From Elysia marginata (taxonomy: Eukaryota; Mollusca; Gastropoda; Plakobranchidae): a stretch of 33,428 nucleotides of DNA. The stretch lies in the NCBI GenBank assembly GCA_019649035.1, contig BMAT01011262.1, forward strand, positions 30,474-63,901, written 5' to 3'. The first letter of the stretch is position 1, and each line of letters begins with the position of its first letter. Below, piece after piece: positions 1 through 9,070 of the stretch. The position numbers and the translations under genes are program-made. The notes beneath the pieces are model-generated. The model was not told the origin of the DNA. It did not search any database and saw only the letters and a program-made list of their open reading frames with translations.

Positions 1-214
1 TAGTAGTAGTAGTAGTAGTAGTAGCAGCAGTTGTAGTAGTAGTAGTAGCAGCAGCATCAGTTGTAGTAGTAGTAGTAGCAGTAATAGTAGTAGTAGTAGT
101 AGTAGTAGTAGCAGTAAAAGAAGTAATAATAACAACAACAATAATAATAGCAATCATTTCTTGAGCGCTTTTACACTAAGGCCACCTTATAAAATTAGTA
201 GCAGTAGTAGAAGC

Positions 215-273
<59 letters not shown>

Positions 274-346
274 CAGCTGCAGTAGTAGTAGCAGCTGCAG
301 TAGTAGTAGTAGTCGTAGCAACAGCACCAGCAACAGCAGCAGCAGC

Positions 347-397
<51 letters not shown>

Positions 398-480
398 TGT
401 ATTTGTAGTGGTAGTTGTAATAATAGTAGTAGTCGAAATGGTAGTAGTAATAATAATAATAACAAATATAATAAGAGCAA
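1..480. repeat. TAG/AGC trinucleotide microsatellite
   Basis: Almost unbroken runs of TAG, interspersed with CAG/AGC, AAT and AAC triplets. They run from the window edge to about 480, interrupted only at 157-200 by a unique 40-nt motif. The long open frames here (poly-Ser on plus, poly-Leu and poly-Tyr on minus) are products of the triplet period and not genes. The left end lies outside the window. Confidence 0.95.
157..200 (-). mobile_element. Retroposon 3'-tail-like motif, copy 1
   Basis: On the minus strand this reads as a unique stretch containing AAAAGCGCT and then runs into ATT/GTT triplets. A diverged copy lies at 483-531. The AAGCGCT core resembles the 3' ends of the SINE-like sequences at 15677 and 32115 in this window. 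This suggests the trinucleotide array grew from retroposon tails. The family name is not known to me. Confidence 0.4.
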
Positions 481-482
481 TA

Positions 483-531
483 ATTTCCTAAGCGCTTTCC
501 CACAAAGGCTACCCTATAAAAATTGGTAGTA
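483..531 (-). mobile_element. Retroposon 3'-tail-like motif, copy 2
   Basis: Second copy of the motif at 157-200, sharing the AAGCGCT core, a GCCTT segment and a TATAA-rich end. On the minus strand it also leads directly into ATT/ACT triplets. The two copies plus their triplet tails look like a duplicated unit of about 325 bp. Confidence 0.4.
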
Positions 532-1629
532 ATATTTGGAGAGGCTGCTGTGGAGTACTTTTGGTTATAGTATTTTTCTCAACATCAGTTTGGATTTAAA
601 TAAACAGTTCCTTGGAAATAAAACCACAAAGAGTTTTTTATTCTCTAAACTTCATACCTGAATTATCATACTTTTTAAATCATATAAACTTGTTACATTT
701 TTCAAGTGCCGTTAATAGAAATTGTTTTGAGTTTGTTGAATGAAGTTGGAATAAACCGAAATGACGGACTAGCTACAACCAACAAATACCCTTTGAAAAT
801 CAGAAATCAAAAACATTTTTTTTTGTACAAAATTTAAGAACAATTGGACAAAACATCAATGTTCAAAATCAAGAAAACGCGTTTATTTCACAAATGTTAC
901 CTACGATCCTAGCACTGGCTACAAAAGCCATAAAAACCTAATGATACATTTAATATACAAACACAGCTAAAGCAGCTACCTCTATAAGGCTTAGAGATAA
1001 AAAACCGGCTGTCTAGAAATTTATCGTACTAACGAGTGAATGAAGGAGCAGCAACTCTCAATCAAAGTCGAAACAAAAAGATGTTAATATAAACAACTAC
1101 AAGAACAAAAACCCAACCAAACCACTAGAGCAGAAAATAATACCACACGTAACAAACGGTGATGGAAGTTTTTTCCCCTGTGCTTTCTATTCTCATTGTG
1201 ATCCGATTTGGTTAGCTAATTAGAAAACTTCTTTTATTAGTTTATGTCACATACTTCTTATAATACATGCCTGGTTAGACTTCCTTAACTAGTTTTGAGT
1301 TTTAGAAGGTAGGCATGCTATGAGTCAACTCAGTATAGCACTACTAAACCCTCCTCTCCAAAGAGTCGCGAGGGAGCACTTCCCCATACCCAGATCCTAC
1401 CTTGCTATCGGACCTATTCTTTAAGTCAAAATGAGAAAAGGCAAGGATCCACTGTGGTCGATCACGACACCATATTTGACCTTTTCAATGCCAGGATTAC
1501 TTTGTTAAAGATTGATTGTTTTTTTTTAATATATATTTCCTTATTTTGCGCTACGGTGACAGATGTTTGTAAGAAAAGCTGTGGAGAGGAACAACTCGAG
1601 AACACAGGAAGGAGCTGATAACTTCACCT
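532..1629. other. Intergenic stretch, nothing recognised
   Basis: AT-rich sequence with many stops in all frames and no coding, RNA or repeat signal that I can support. Confidence 0.6.
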
Positions 1630-1849
1630 GGTCTCACCACCATTACAGTGAGGCAAATGTTGTTTGGTGTCGTGACCTTAGCCTGGTCTCACCACCATTA
1701 CAGTGAGGCAAATGTTGTTTGGTGTCGTGACCTTAGCCTAGTCTCACCACGATTACAGTGAGGCAAATGTTGTTTGGTGTCGTGACCTTAGCCTGGTCTC
1801 ACCACCATTACAGTGAGGCAAATGTTGTTTGGTGTCGTGACCTTAGCCT
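1630..1849. repeat. 55-bp minisatellite, 4 copies
   Basis: Four head-to-tail copies of a 55-bp unit beginning GGTCTCACCACCATTACAGT, starting at 1630, 1685, 1740 and 1795. They are nearly identical; the third begins AGTCTC and has one C-to-G change. A truncated fifth start (GGTTTCCAC) follows at 1850. The high identity points to recent amplification. Confidence 0.95.
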
Positions 1850-2534
1850 GGTTTCCACTAGAGCACAGAGTCCAAAAAAACATGGTCAATCTGACCTGTA
1901 TGTCTATTAGATATAATAAAACTTTCAGATAATGGCATTACCCACAAACACCTTTAACTCATGCCAACTTGGGAAAGGGGGGGGGGTAGGAAAGTTGAAT
2001 CAAATAAATTTAAACCGACATAAACCACATGACATGACTGAACACGCGAGTGAAACAAGAAACCATCAACTCGCTGTGATGAGATTCAGATTGGCAGAGT
2101 GACAATTCAATAAACTCTTAGTGACAACATTATCAAATCTGATGCAAAAACAAAACCGAGCTTTTTTATCAATATTGAAGTGATAGAGAAAAGTCAAACG
2201 TGTATTTAACATTATCTAGAAACCTCAACCTTTGCTTAAAGTTTTCCATTTCATCATACAAATCAAGCCGAAAAGTAGAAATAGAATTCTCTCAACATTT
2301 AGAGTCCCCATATATCGCAGCAATACTGACTGTCCAACTAAATAATGCGATAAATCCACTTGCCCGATCGGTTGCAAAGAAGGGATACAATTCTTGACTA
2401 ATTTAAGTAATTAATTGCCTACCCTGGGTGTCTCCCTTTATTAAGTCTGCCATAGAGCGTTCACAATACAGAAACAGATACTGTGTAAAGAGTCAGATTT
2501 TCACATAATAGTTTAATAATGACAGAAACAAGAA
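1850..2534. other. Intergenic stretch, nothing recognised
   Basis: AT-rich, with a short poly-G run near 1977-1986. The 65-codon open frame at 2200-2397 shows no recognisable motif or codon signal and is treated as chance. Confidence 0.55.
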
Positions 2535-2542
2535 AAAAGGAA

Positions 2543-2583
<41 letters not shown>

Positions 2584-2762
2584 GAAAGAGAGAAAGAGAG
2601 TGAGACAGAGAGACTTAGACAAAAAGACATAACGAGGGGGGGATGGAGAGAGAGCGACAGAGTGACAGCGAGAGAAAGAGAGAGAGAGAGACAGAGAGAG
2701 AAAGAGAGAGAGATAAACAGAGAGACAGAGAAAGAGGGAGAGAGCGAGAGAGAGAAAGGGGA
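2535..2762. repeat. Purine-rich GA/GACA microsatellite
   Basis: Mixed (GA)n, (GACA)n and GAGAAA runs on the plus strand. The Ser/Leu-rich open frame on the minus strand and the Arg/Glu-rich frame on the plus strand across it are artefacts of the simple repeat. It lies downstream of gene A, beyond its likely poly(A) site. Confidence 0.92.
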
Positions 2763-3071
2763 GAAACTCTTGGAATTTTTACAATAAGATATAGGTTGGT
2801 AGACTGTAGAGGGAAACAATTACAATGCTCGACAAAATCCTCATAATTTTAAAACTAACACCAAAGTCAAACACTCTCTCTTTATCTTGACTTTGCACAA
2901 CATTTTATTCACGCAGTGCATACTGCTAATATATTATAGGCCTACAGTACAACAAATTAAAAAAAAATTCACCTCAGTTTTGCCTTAATACACAAAGTAT
3001 GCTGAATAATACAATATAGAAATAGCAAAATTTTGATCAGGTACAGCTTTTCTATCTGACCATGAGATAAA

Positions 3072-3077
3072 TTTATT
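3072..3077 (-). terminator. Candidate poly(A) signal of gene A
   Basis: AATAAA on the minus strand, about 395 nt past the gene A stop codon. It is the first canonical hexamer I see downstream. In AT-rich DNA a chance hit is possible. Confidence 0.4.
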
Positions 3078-3220
3078 TTTGTATGATTACATTACGAGTG
3101 TTTTAATAACAACTAACGACAGATATCTACAGATATCTAATTGAGAGTTGTCAATAACACTTTAAACAACCGGGTCACCCTTAGAATAGTAAAGGCACAG
3201 GAAAAATAAGATTGAAAAAA

Positions 3221-3242
3221 CATATATATATATATATATATA
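3221..3242. repeat. AT dinucleotide microsatellite
   Basis: About 10 AT repeats, inside the probable 3' UTR of gene A. Confidence 0.9.
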
Positions 3243-3470
3243 ATTAAAATAATGATAATTTTAATAATACATGTAGTTTTAAAAATAAACATATCATGGT
3301 CTTAATATATAGCGCCATATCAAAACCAAAGCATCCTCCATGTATATGATTTTTAGTTAACAATGAAACCACAGACCAAACTACACTTGCCATCGACAAA
3401 AACCTATGTACCTAGCTATAGGTTAATACAATACTAATTCTTACTCTTTAAACATAACCTCAGATAACAA

Positions 3471-4568
3471 TTATTCTTCTGTGTCTAGGAGGGGGGAATT
3501 TTCATCTTCAGCTATGGTAATATTTCCCCCTAAAGAAAGAAAACTTTCTCTGACAGCGGCCAGTTGTTCATCAGGGCTGAACTCGGATGACGTCACAGTT
3601 TGACTAAGAACAGTCACGTGTTCGCTGAGTACCTCGACCAGTTGGACAACAGAGTCCAGCGTTTTCTCCAGGGAATGGACTTTACTATCTGAAGCTGCTT
3701 CTTTTACGTCCCGAACTGAGAGATGAGCCAGCCGGGCTGTGAGATTCGAGTCAAGACGCTGGAAACGTTCACGGATCTGCTCTAATTGTTTATTTATTGA
3801 GGATAAATTGTTTTTGCTCTCTTTGACACTCTCGCGTACAATAGAATAATTACAATGCATTGTCTCTACTGTGGCATTAAGTGTAGCTATACCATCGTTG
3901 ATTTTGTCCAGTTTTTTATGTGTAGACGAGTTGTGAAAAGTAACGTTTGCATTTGTATTTGCGATTTCTTGCTTTAAGTAAACGCTGTTGGCACTAACTT
4001 GGCGGACTTCCTCTGCTAGAGTATTTAATCTTGTATTTAAACGTTGCATTTCTACCGTATGATTTTCTTCTAAAGCTTTTATTTCTTGCCCATGTTGAGC
4101 TTGGAGTTTCAGTAAAAAAGACGCTACATCCCATCCTTGCAGCTCTACGTCTGCTGTACTTTCTGTCACTTTTGCCTCCATTTTGTCAAAACCAGCGACC
4201 TCACATCTGTATACACCAAACACGTTCTGGTCGGCAGTTTTCCACTTGAACCGGAGCAACGGTTGGGCTGGATTTGACCCGTCAAATGTGTAGGTTCTGA
4301 GGGTAGCATTCAGCCACGCGGCCTCTGCTAGCGTCTCCCACACCGAGTGAGATTTCTTCACCAGTTTCACGCTGGTGACCTGACGGATGTTAGACTCCGC
4401 TGTCTTCCCGTCATGCGCACACTCTAGCCAGATATCCGTCGTGACGTCACGAATGATGTCCGCTGGACTGAAGGTCAACTGGAAAGGTTTGTCTGGAAAA
4501 CCGGAAGTTTGGTGGACAACTGTGAGAAGCCAGGCTAGCCGAGCTAGCTGGGATGGGATGTTGGGCAT
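3471..4568 (-). CDS. Gene A: secreted FREP-type Ig domain / coiled-coil protein without lectin domain
   Basis: A 365-aa secreted protein. Residues 1-23 form a signal peptide with a hydrophobic LARLAWLLTVV core. Residues about 28-143 form one Ig-like domain, with Cys50 and Cys122 as the disulfide pair and the FGVYRCEVAGFDKM motif typical of the FREP/VIgL IgSF domain of gastropods. Residues about 150-345 are coiled coil with several N-glycosylation sequons and one extra Cys239. The protein ends in an acidic tail (SPLLDTEE). I chose Met at 4568 because the in-frame upstream codons lie in a pyrimidine tract ending CACAG, a 3' splice site at 4577/4578; the ATG upstream is intronic. It is a paralogue of gene B, divergently oriented. 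FREPs have a C-terminal fibrinogen domain that binds glycans; here the frame stops without one, and no lectin exon is seen downstream. The likely role is haemolymph recognition or adhesion, by family inference only. Confidence 0.82.
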   Translation of the reverse strand: MPNIPSQLARLAWLLTVVHQTSGFPDKPFQLTFSPADIIRDVTTDIWLECAHDGKTAESNIRQVTSVKLVKKSHSVWETLAEAAWLNATLRTYTFDGSNPAQPLLRFKWKTADQNVFGVYRCEVAGFDKMEAKVTESTADVELQGWDVASFLLKLQAQHGQEIKALEENHTVEMQRLNTRLNTLAEEVRQVSANSVYLKQEIANTNANVTFHNSSTHKKLDKINDGIATLNATVETMHCNYSIVRESVKESKNNLSSINKQLEQIRERFQRLDSNLTARLAHLSVRDVKEAASDSKVHSLEKTLDSVVQLVEVLSEHVTVLSQTVTSSEFSPDEQLAAVRESFLSLGGNITIAEDENSPLLDTEE

Positions 4569-4600
4569 TCGCTCAGTCTGTGATAGAAAAAAATACAAGG
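4569..4600 (-). other. 3' splice site before gene A coding exon
   Basis: On the minus strand TTTTTTTCTATCACAG precedes ACTGAGCGA and then the ATG. The polypyrimidine tract and AG place an intron in the 5' UTR, with the exon beginning at 4577. The leader exon further upstream (higher coordinates) could not be located with confidence. Confidence 0.65.
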
Positions 4601-4910
4601 TAAGGCGCAATCAATAAAAACATGATGAAAATAAAACTATGACTACGGCTTGATTTTTTAAAAACTTCCGTTCCTTTAAGAAGTATCATTCTATACATTA
4701 TAAAAAGCTGAATGAACTTTTAGCACATGCTTTAAATTTAGGTCTACATTTTGTTTAGGGAATTCCCGAAATAGAAATAGACTAGAAGTGATCTAAGTCC
4801 TTTTTTAAAATTAATGTTAAGTCTCTAGAATAAAATAAGAGGGAAAAGTCAAAGGCGTCTGCTTATTGTATGATGGATTTTGTCCATGATGACTAGTTTT
4901 GTCATCAAAT

Positions 4911-5405
4911 AGGAAGGTATCGAACTATGATACTGGCAGATATGGGAAGGTATCGAATAATGATACTGGCAGATATTAGAAGGTATCGAATTATGATACT
5001 GGCAGATATGGGAAGGTATCGAATAATGATACTGGCAGATATTGGAAGGTATGGAATTATGATACTGGCAGATATGGGAAGGTATCGAATTATGATACTG
5101 GCAGATATTGGAAGTATCGAATATTGATACTGGCAGATATTGGGAGGTATCGAATAATGATACTGGCAGATATGGGAAGGTATCGAATTATGATACTGGC
5201 AGATATTGGAAGTATCGAATATTGATACTGGCAGATATTGGAAGTATCGAATAATGATACTGGCAGATATTGGAAGGTATCGAATATTGATACTGGCAGA
5301 TATTGGGAGGTATCGAATATTGATATTGGCAGATATTGGGAGGTATCGAATATTGATACTGGCAGATAATTATTGGAAGGTATCGAATATTGATACTGGC
5401 AGATA
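4911..5405. repeat. 33-bp minisatellite, about 15 copies
   Basis: Tandem units of 32-33 bp with the core GATACTGGCAGATATTGGAA followed by GGTATCGAATWAT. Each unit carries the inverted repeat GTATC-N7-GATAC. Because 33 is divisible by three, frames of an 11-residue repeat (ILADIGRYR) stay open, but there is no start context or codon signal and I do not call them coding. A 32-bp variant lacking one G recurs. The array lies in the interval where the gene A leader exon should be. Confidence 0.95.
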
Positions 5406-7907
5406 GATCTAGCTTTGAGTCACTTTTTATGCTTTCATATAAATTTGAATGAGTTTGATATAATCATTAGGTGGCATTTTCTGCGTGTTTCACGTCCATT
5501 GAGTTTTTGTGATGTATTCGTTTAGAACTAGTTTAACTGTTGGCACCCTAATTATAACGCATGCGTTAGTTTTCTATTTTGTGTACTATGTTCTGAAAAC
5601 AAACCTTAATGGCTTAAAAATAAAATAAAAACATTTTAACACAGTAACTGTGTTATAATAACTGTCCTACGTACCATCTTGACAAAACTTGACAATTCTC
5701 TGTGTTTCTTCTCCTTTATGTTTTTTTTTTACATTCTATGATTTTCCAACTGAATACTTAAAACTAAAGAGTGATGAACGTCACACTGTAGGTAGCTATC
5801 TAGTCAGATGTCTGTTTAACAATTAACAAAATTTAAACTGTATAGGAAACATGTATAGTGACATAACATAGGCGGCTTCGTAAAAAAATATACTGCCTGA
5901 ACATAGCGACGGAGATCTGAATGGCTATGTGAGCAGCGGTGATCGCCTTGTGTTTCCAAGTACCAGTTTCCGGTGGTGCAAACCTCCGTCAAGCGCTGCA
6001 TGGTGAGTGTGTAGTTTTACCGTAGAGACGATTCAGTAGACGTCAAAACAAATAGCGATCTTAAGTCGTACAGAAACCACACGCAGTGAACAGCTGTGGT
6101 TATTAATGTCTAGGGTTTACCTAATTTCTATTTTGTTTGGAGCAGAAAAAAAACCTTCAAAGACAAATGTCTACATGACCATGTCCATGTCCACATTAGA
6201 TCAGTGTGTAATGTAACTACATTATCTGTTCTGAAATAGCTCTGGGTGTAATGATTCTGTATGTCTCCCTACCATTGCTAGAGGTTTACATTTATATAAT
6301 GTTTAAATATTTAGATCCGAGTCTGTTTTTTTTGTCTTGTTTAGTTTTTTTTCTCATAAAAACCTGAGAACAGATTTTTCTGCATTCACCAATGTGGAAA
6401 GTTACACAGATTTTCTCACGTTCATGAATTAGTTTTATTTCATTTAGGCCTTTTAAAGTTGTTGATGCGGAAGCAATTTAAAAAAAATTTCTTCTAATTT
6501 CTTGACGTATAACCTACGTACATTACAGAAAAAAAGTACAGAAAGAAACAAACTAAAAGAAACACATCCAGGATGTAACTTGAAGCGTACAGGACTCACA
6601 GACAAGCTGTTGTTGAAATAATTCCTGTCTTATCAAAACACTATTGTCTCACAACGAGTTAAATTGCGTCGGATGTCGTAGTTTTTCTATGACCAGGTGT
6701 TCAATTTGATGCACACCTTCCAAACGTTTAACATTTTATAAACTCATTATTTTAAGAAATTGTATAAAAAGTATGTTTATATAATTATGACATTATTAAA
6801 GGAAAAAACATCGATGCGGATTGTTGTGAAAATATAGAAAACCAAAGGATGCTTACAATACCCCCCTTGTTTCAAGCCCTTCAAGCTCAGAGTAGATGGT
6901 AAACTGATTACCAAATCTAGACATGTTTTATACAACTGGTGATCTAAACTGAAACAAATTCAGCTGAGTTGTCAGACCTTGTAACGGGGCGGGCATCGCA
7001 ACAGCGCAACACTTGTGAAATTAGAATGACCTAGATAGTTTTGGCTACATCAATTGCGTCGTAAATGTAACGTACTTATACCGTTATTTAGAAGCGAAAC
7101 TTTTCATTCATGTTTAACAAGGCTACGACATGAAGATCTTTACACGAAACGCTTTTTCTCCGCGCACTCAAGTCTTTCGATGCTTCAATGTTTTCTTGTT
7201 TACTTTAGATTTAGAATCCGGGACAAAATGACCCGACTCATGTGCGTATAATGAGTACTGTATTGAGAAGTAGGGAAATGTTTTCTAGGTTTGGTTTATT
7301 CTAGACAGCATTTGGATATTTGTCTCGCTACCACCCCGAATGAGTTGGGTGACAGAAATCCAAGTTTGGTAAAAAAAAAAAAAAAGCTTTGGAAAATCGA
7401 GATTTTCTATCTCTTCTTTCTGTACTGTGCCAACTCTGTCTACTGTTGGCTTTTCAGAAAATTGCGCTTTTGATTAGTTTGACCTTATCGGTTGGAAAGC
7501 TAAGAAAATATTAGAGCCGGCTATTATAGCAACGCTTTAAAATAAAAAGTTCTAAAAGATATTAGTTATTTTGCTTGATCCTGTCAAATACTACGACGTA
7601 GCTCCTTGTTTCAAAAACGTATTTTTATAACCGTTTGGCTTACTACTCGTAGAAACGGCTCAGGACCAGCGTCACGGATTCAGATATCGTTATCATCAAC
7701 CTGAGAAAAAAAAATCTTGCCTCGCCTGTTCCCTACTAGTGCCTAGGTATAGCTTCATTACAGACACATACTTGTGTTTATGATGCTACTGCCAGTTGTA
7801 AACAATCCGGCCTCTTAAGGAGATTGATAATTGCACACTCTCTTAAATCCTGAAACCCAAAGCGGAACTAAAAAAATGCGGATCTGTGGTTTTTATTCGT
7901 CCAAGGC
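5406..7907. other. Shared 5' interval between divergent genes A and B
   Basis: About 2.5 kb with no supported coding sequence. Short open frames (5816-6001 minus, 7054-7251 and 7291-7473 plus) lack recognisable motifs. It must contain the gene A promoter and leader exon, which I could not pinpoint. Confidence 0.5.
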
Positions 7908-7940
7908 TATTTAAGCTTCAACGAGCTAGCATATCAGCAG
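7908..7940 (+). promoter_or_regulatory. Core promoter of gene B (TATA + initiator)
   Basis: TATTTAAG at 7908-7915 is followed by an initiator-like TCAG at 7934-7937, so the predicted start at A7936 is 28 nt from the TATA box, the normal spacing. Downstream is a short exon with a strong donor. Motif matching only; no expression data. Confidence 0.5.
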
Positions 7941-8018
7941 AAGAACTACATGCAGTTTTATCATATCTTTGCTCGCAGTCCATTGCTCTTTCTGGCAGGT
8001 TTAGTAAACGCAGTTTTG
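7936..8018 (+). other. Gene B leader exon with an open upstream frame
   Basis: Predicted 83-nt first exon ending at a consensus donor (TTTTG|GTAAGT, exon end 8018). It contains an ATG at 7950 whose 23 codons stay open to the donor and read as a hydrophobic peptide (SPLLFLAGLVNAVL). The intron then runs to an acceptor before 8483, either at CAAATAG (8457) or at CTCAG (8481). Splicing to the first acceptor would leave this frame in phase with the main protein. It may be an untranslated leader, an upstream ORF or an alternative N-terminus. Confidence 0.45.
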
Positions 8019-8482
8019 GTAAGTAGATTTAAACAACTTCATAGTTTTTAAATGTACTGGCAGTTTCAAGTATTTTATAAACTAAAATTTAGTTCTTGTT
8101 AACGTTTTTTTGCTTCTTAAGTTTAATTGAACTATAAATGCATATAAATCATTAAGATCCTGTTATATATAACCCATATTAAATGTAAATGTATTTATTA
8201 AGCTCTTCAGAATGTTTATTGTAAAGTTAAAGAAATTCGCTTACAGATATTACATAAACACTTTCATATCTATTGAATTTCAAAAGTGCAGTAAATAGCA
8301 TAAATACTAATGACGTTTACTGCTTTTGTTTTAGCTCTACAAAATACTTATGACTATCTAGAGTCATGAAGCTTTTAGCAAGTTTTATGTCTCCTGTTTT
8401 TACACTCTTCGCCTTTAACGTATTTTATTTATATTTTTTAAATCACACCAAATAGAATCGACACGCCTACCCTGGACTCAGA

Positions 8483-9070
8483 ATGCTTCAACAAGCAACA
8501 GGCCTCGTGCTGTTGATGATTTTCCTCTCCCAAGCATCCGGTCGAGGTCAAAGTTCATCCCCCAATCCAAGACGACCCTTCTCTTTGACATTGAACACGC
8601 CACACGTAATCCTTGACGTCACAAGAAATATCCGCTTAGACTGTGGATATGACGGGAAGGCAGCTTCGCAGATTCGGTATGTTTCTAGCGTCAGGCTGAT
8701 GAAGAAATCCAACCCGGGCTGGACGAAGATCGCGGAGACCAAGTGGTACAACGTATCCCTTAGAGCTCGCACTGATAAAAAGTCGAATGAGAAAAATCTC
8801 CTCAAATACAGATGGAATGTGGCAGACGAGAGCGTTTTTGGTATTTATAGATGTGACGTCATCGGTTTTGACAAAATGGCGGCGAGCATCCATGAGAGCT
8901 CTACAAAATTAGAGTTACCGTTCATGGACTTGACATCGTTTCTCATAAAGAAAGACAATGATCATCATCGTGAAATGGAATCTTTTCGTCAAGAAATTGC
9001 TGAACTTAAAGCTGACTCAATACGTGATCGAGAAAAAGCGAAACAGTACAAAATAACGCCTCACGACTGA
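8483..9070 (+). CDS. Gene B, 5' part: signal peptide, FREP-type Ig domain, start of coiled coil
   Basis: 195 codons. Residues 1-20 are a signal peptide (TGLVLLMIFLSQASG). Residues about 33-145 are an Ig-like domain with Cys54 and Cys124, and the FGIYRCDVIGFDKM motif matching gene A and the FREP/VIgL IgSF type. Residues about 150-185 begin an amphipathic helix. The frame closes at TGA 9068-9070, but a long coiled-coil frame (open from 9028) overlaps it in the next phase. Gene A reads straight through the equivalent point, so the two parts almost certainly belong to one protein with a one-base discrepancy. The Ig domain and coil are on one exon, as in gene A. If the stop is real, the product would be a short secreted Ig protein of about 19 kDa after signal-peptide removal. 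Confidence 0.8.
   Translation: MLQQATGLVLLMIFLSQASGRGQSSSPNPRRPFSLTLNTPHVILDVTRNIRLDCGYDGKAASQIRYVSSVRLMKKSNPGWTKIAETKWYNVSLRARTDKKSNEKNLLKYRWNVADESVFGIYRCDVIGFDKMAASIHESSTKLELPFMDLTSFLIKKDNDHHREMESFRQEIAELKADSIRDREKAKQYKITPHD
9028..9070 (+). other. Frame break inside gene B
   Basis: The Ig frame stays open to 9070 and the coil frame opens at 9028, so the shift falls between them. A run of five A (9033-9037) is the most likely place. One extra base there would give RxxKSETVQNNASRLN-type sequence, which aligns with gene A HTVEMQRLN. It could be an assembly error, a real pseudogene lesion or an unusual recoding event. Confidence 0.7.

Noticed and set aside
161..529. Poly-Ser, poly-Leu and poly-Tyr open frames
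   Set aside because: They are readings of a TAG/AGC triplet array in three frames; no start context, domain or normal codon use.
4927..5406. Two open frames encoding an 11-residue repeat
   Set aside because: The 33-bp unit length alone keeps the frame open; breaks follow every 32-bp variant unit, and no signal or promoter accompanies them.
9028..9045. Programmed -1 frameshifting at the A run
   Set aside because: The zero-frame codons GAA AAA GCG do not form a canonical X XXY YYZ slippery heptamer and I see no clear downstream structure.
9024..9046. A 23-nt GT..AG intron that would restore the gene B frame
   Set aside because: Its removal does bring the two frames into phase, but it is far below workable animal intron size and has no branch point or pyrimidine tract.
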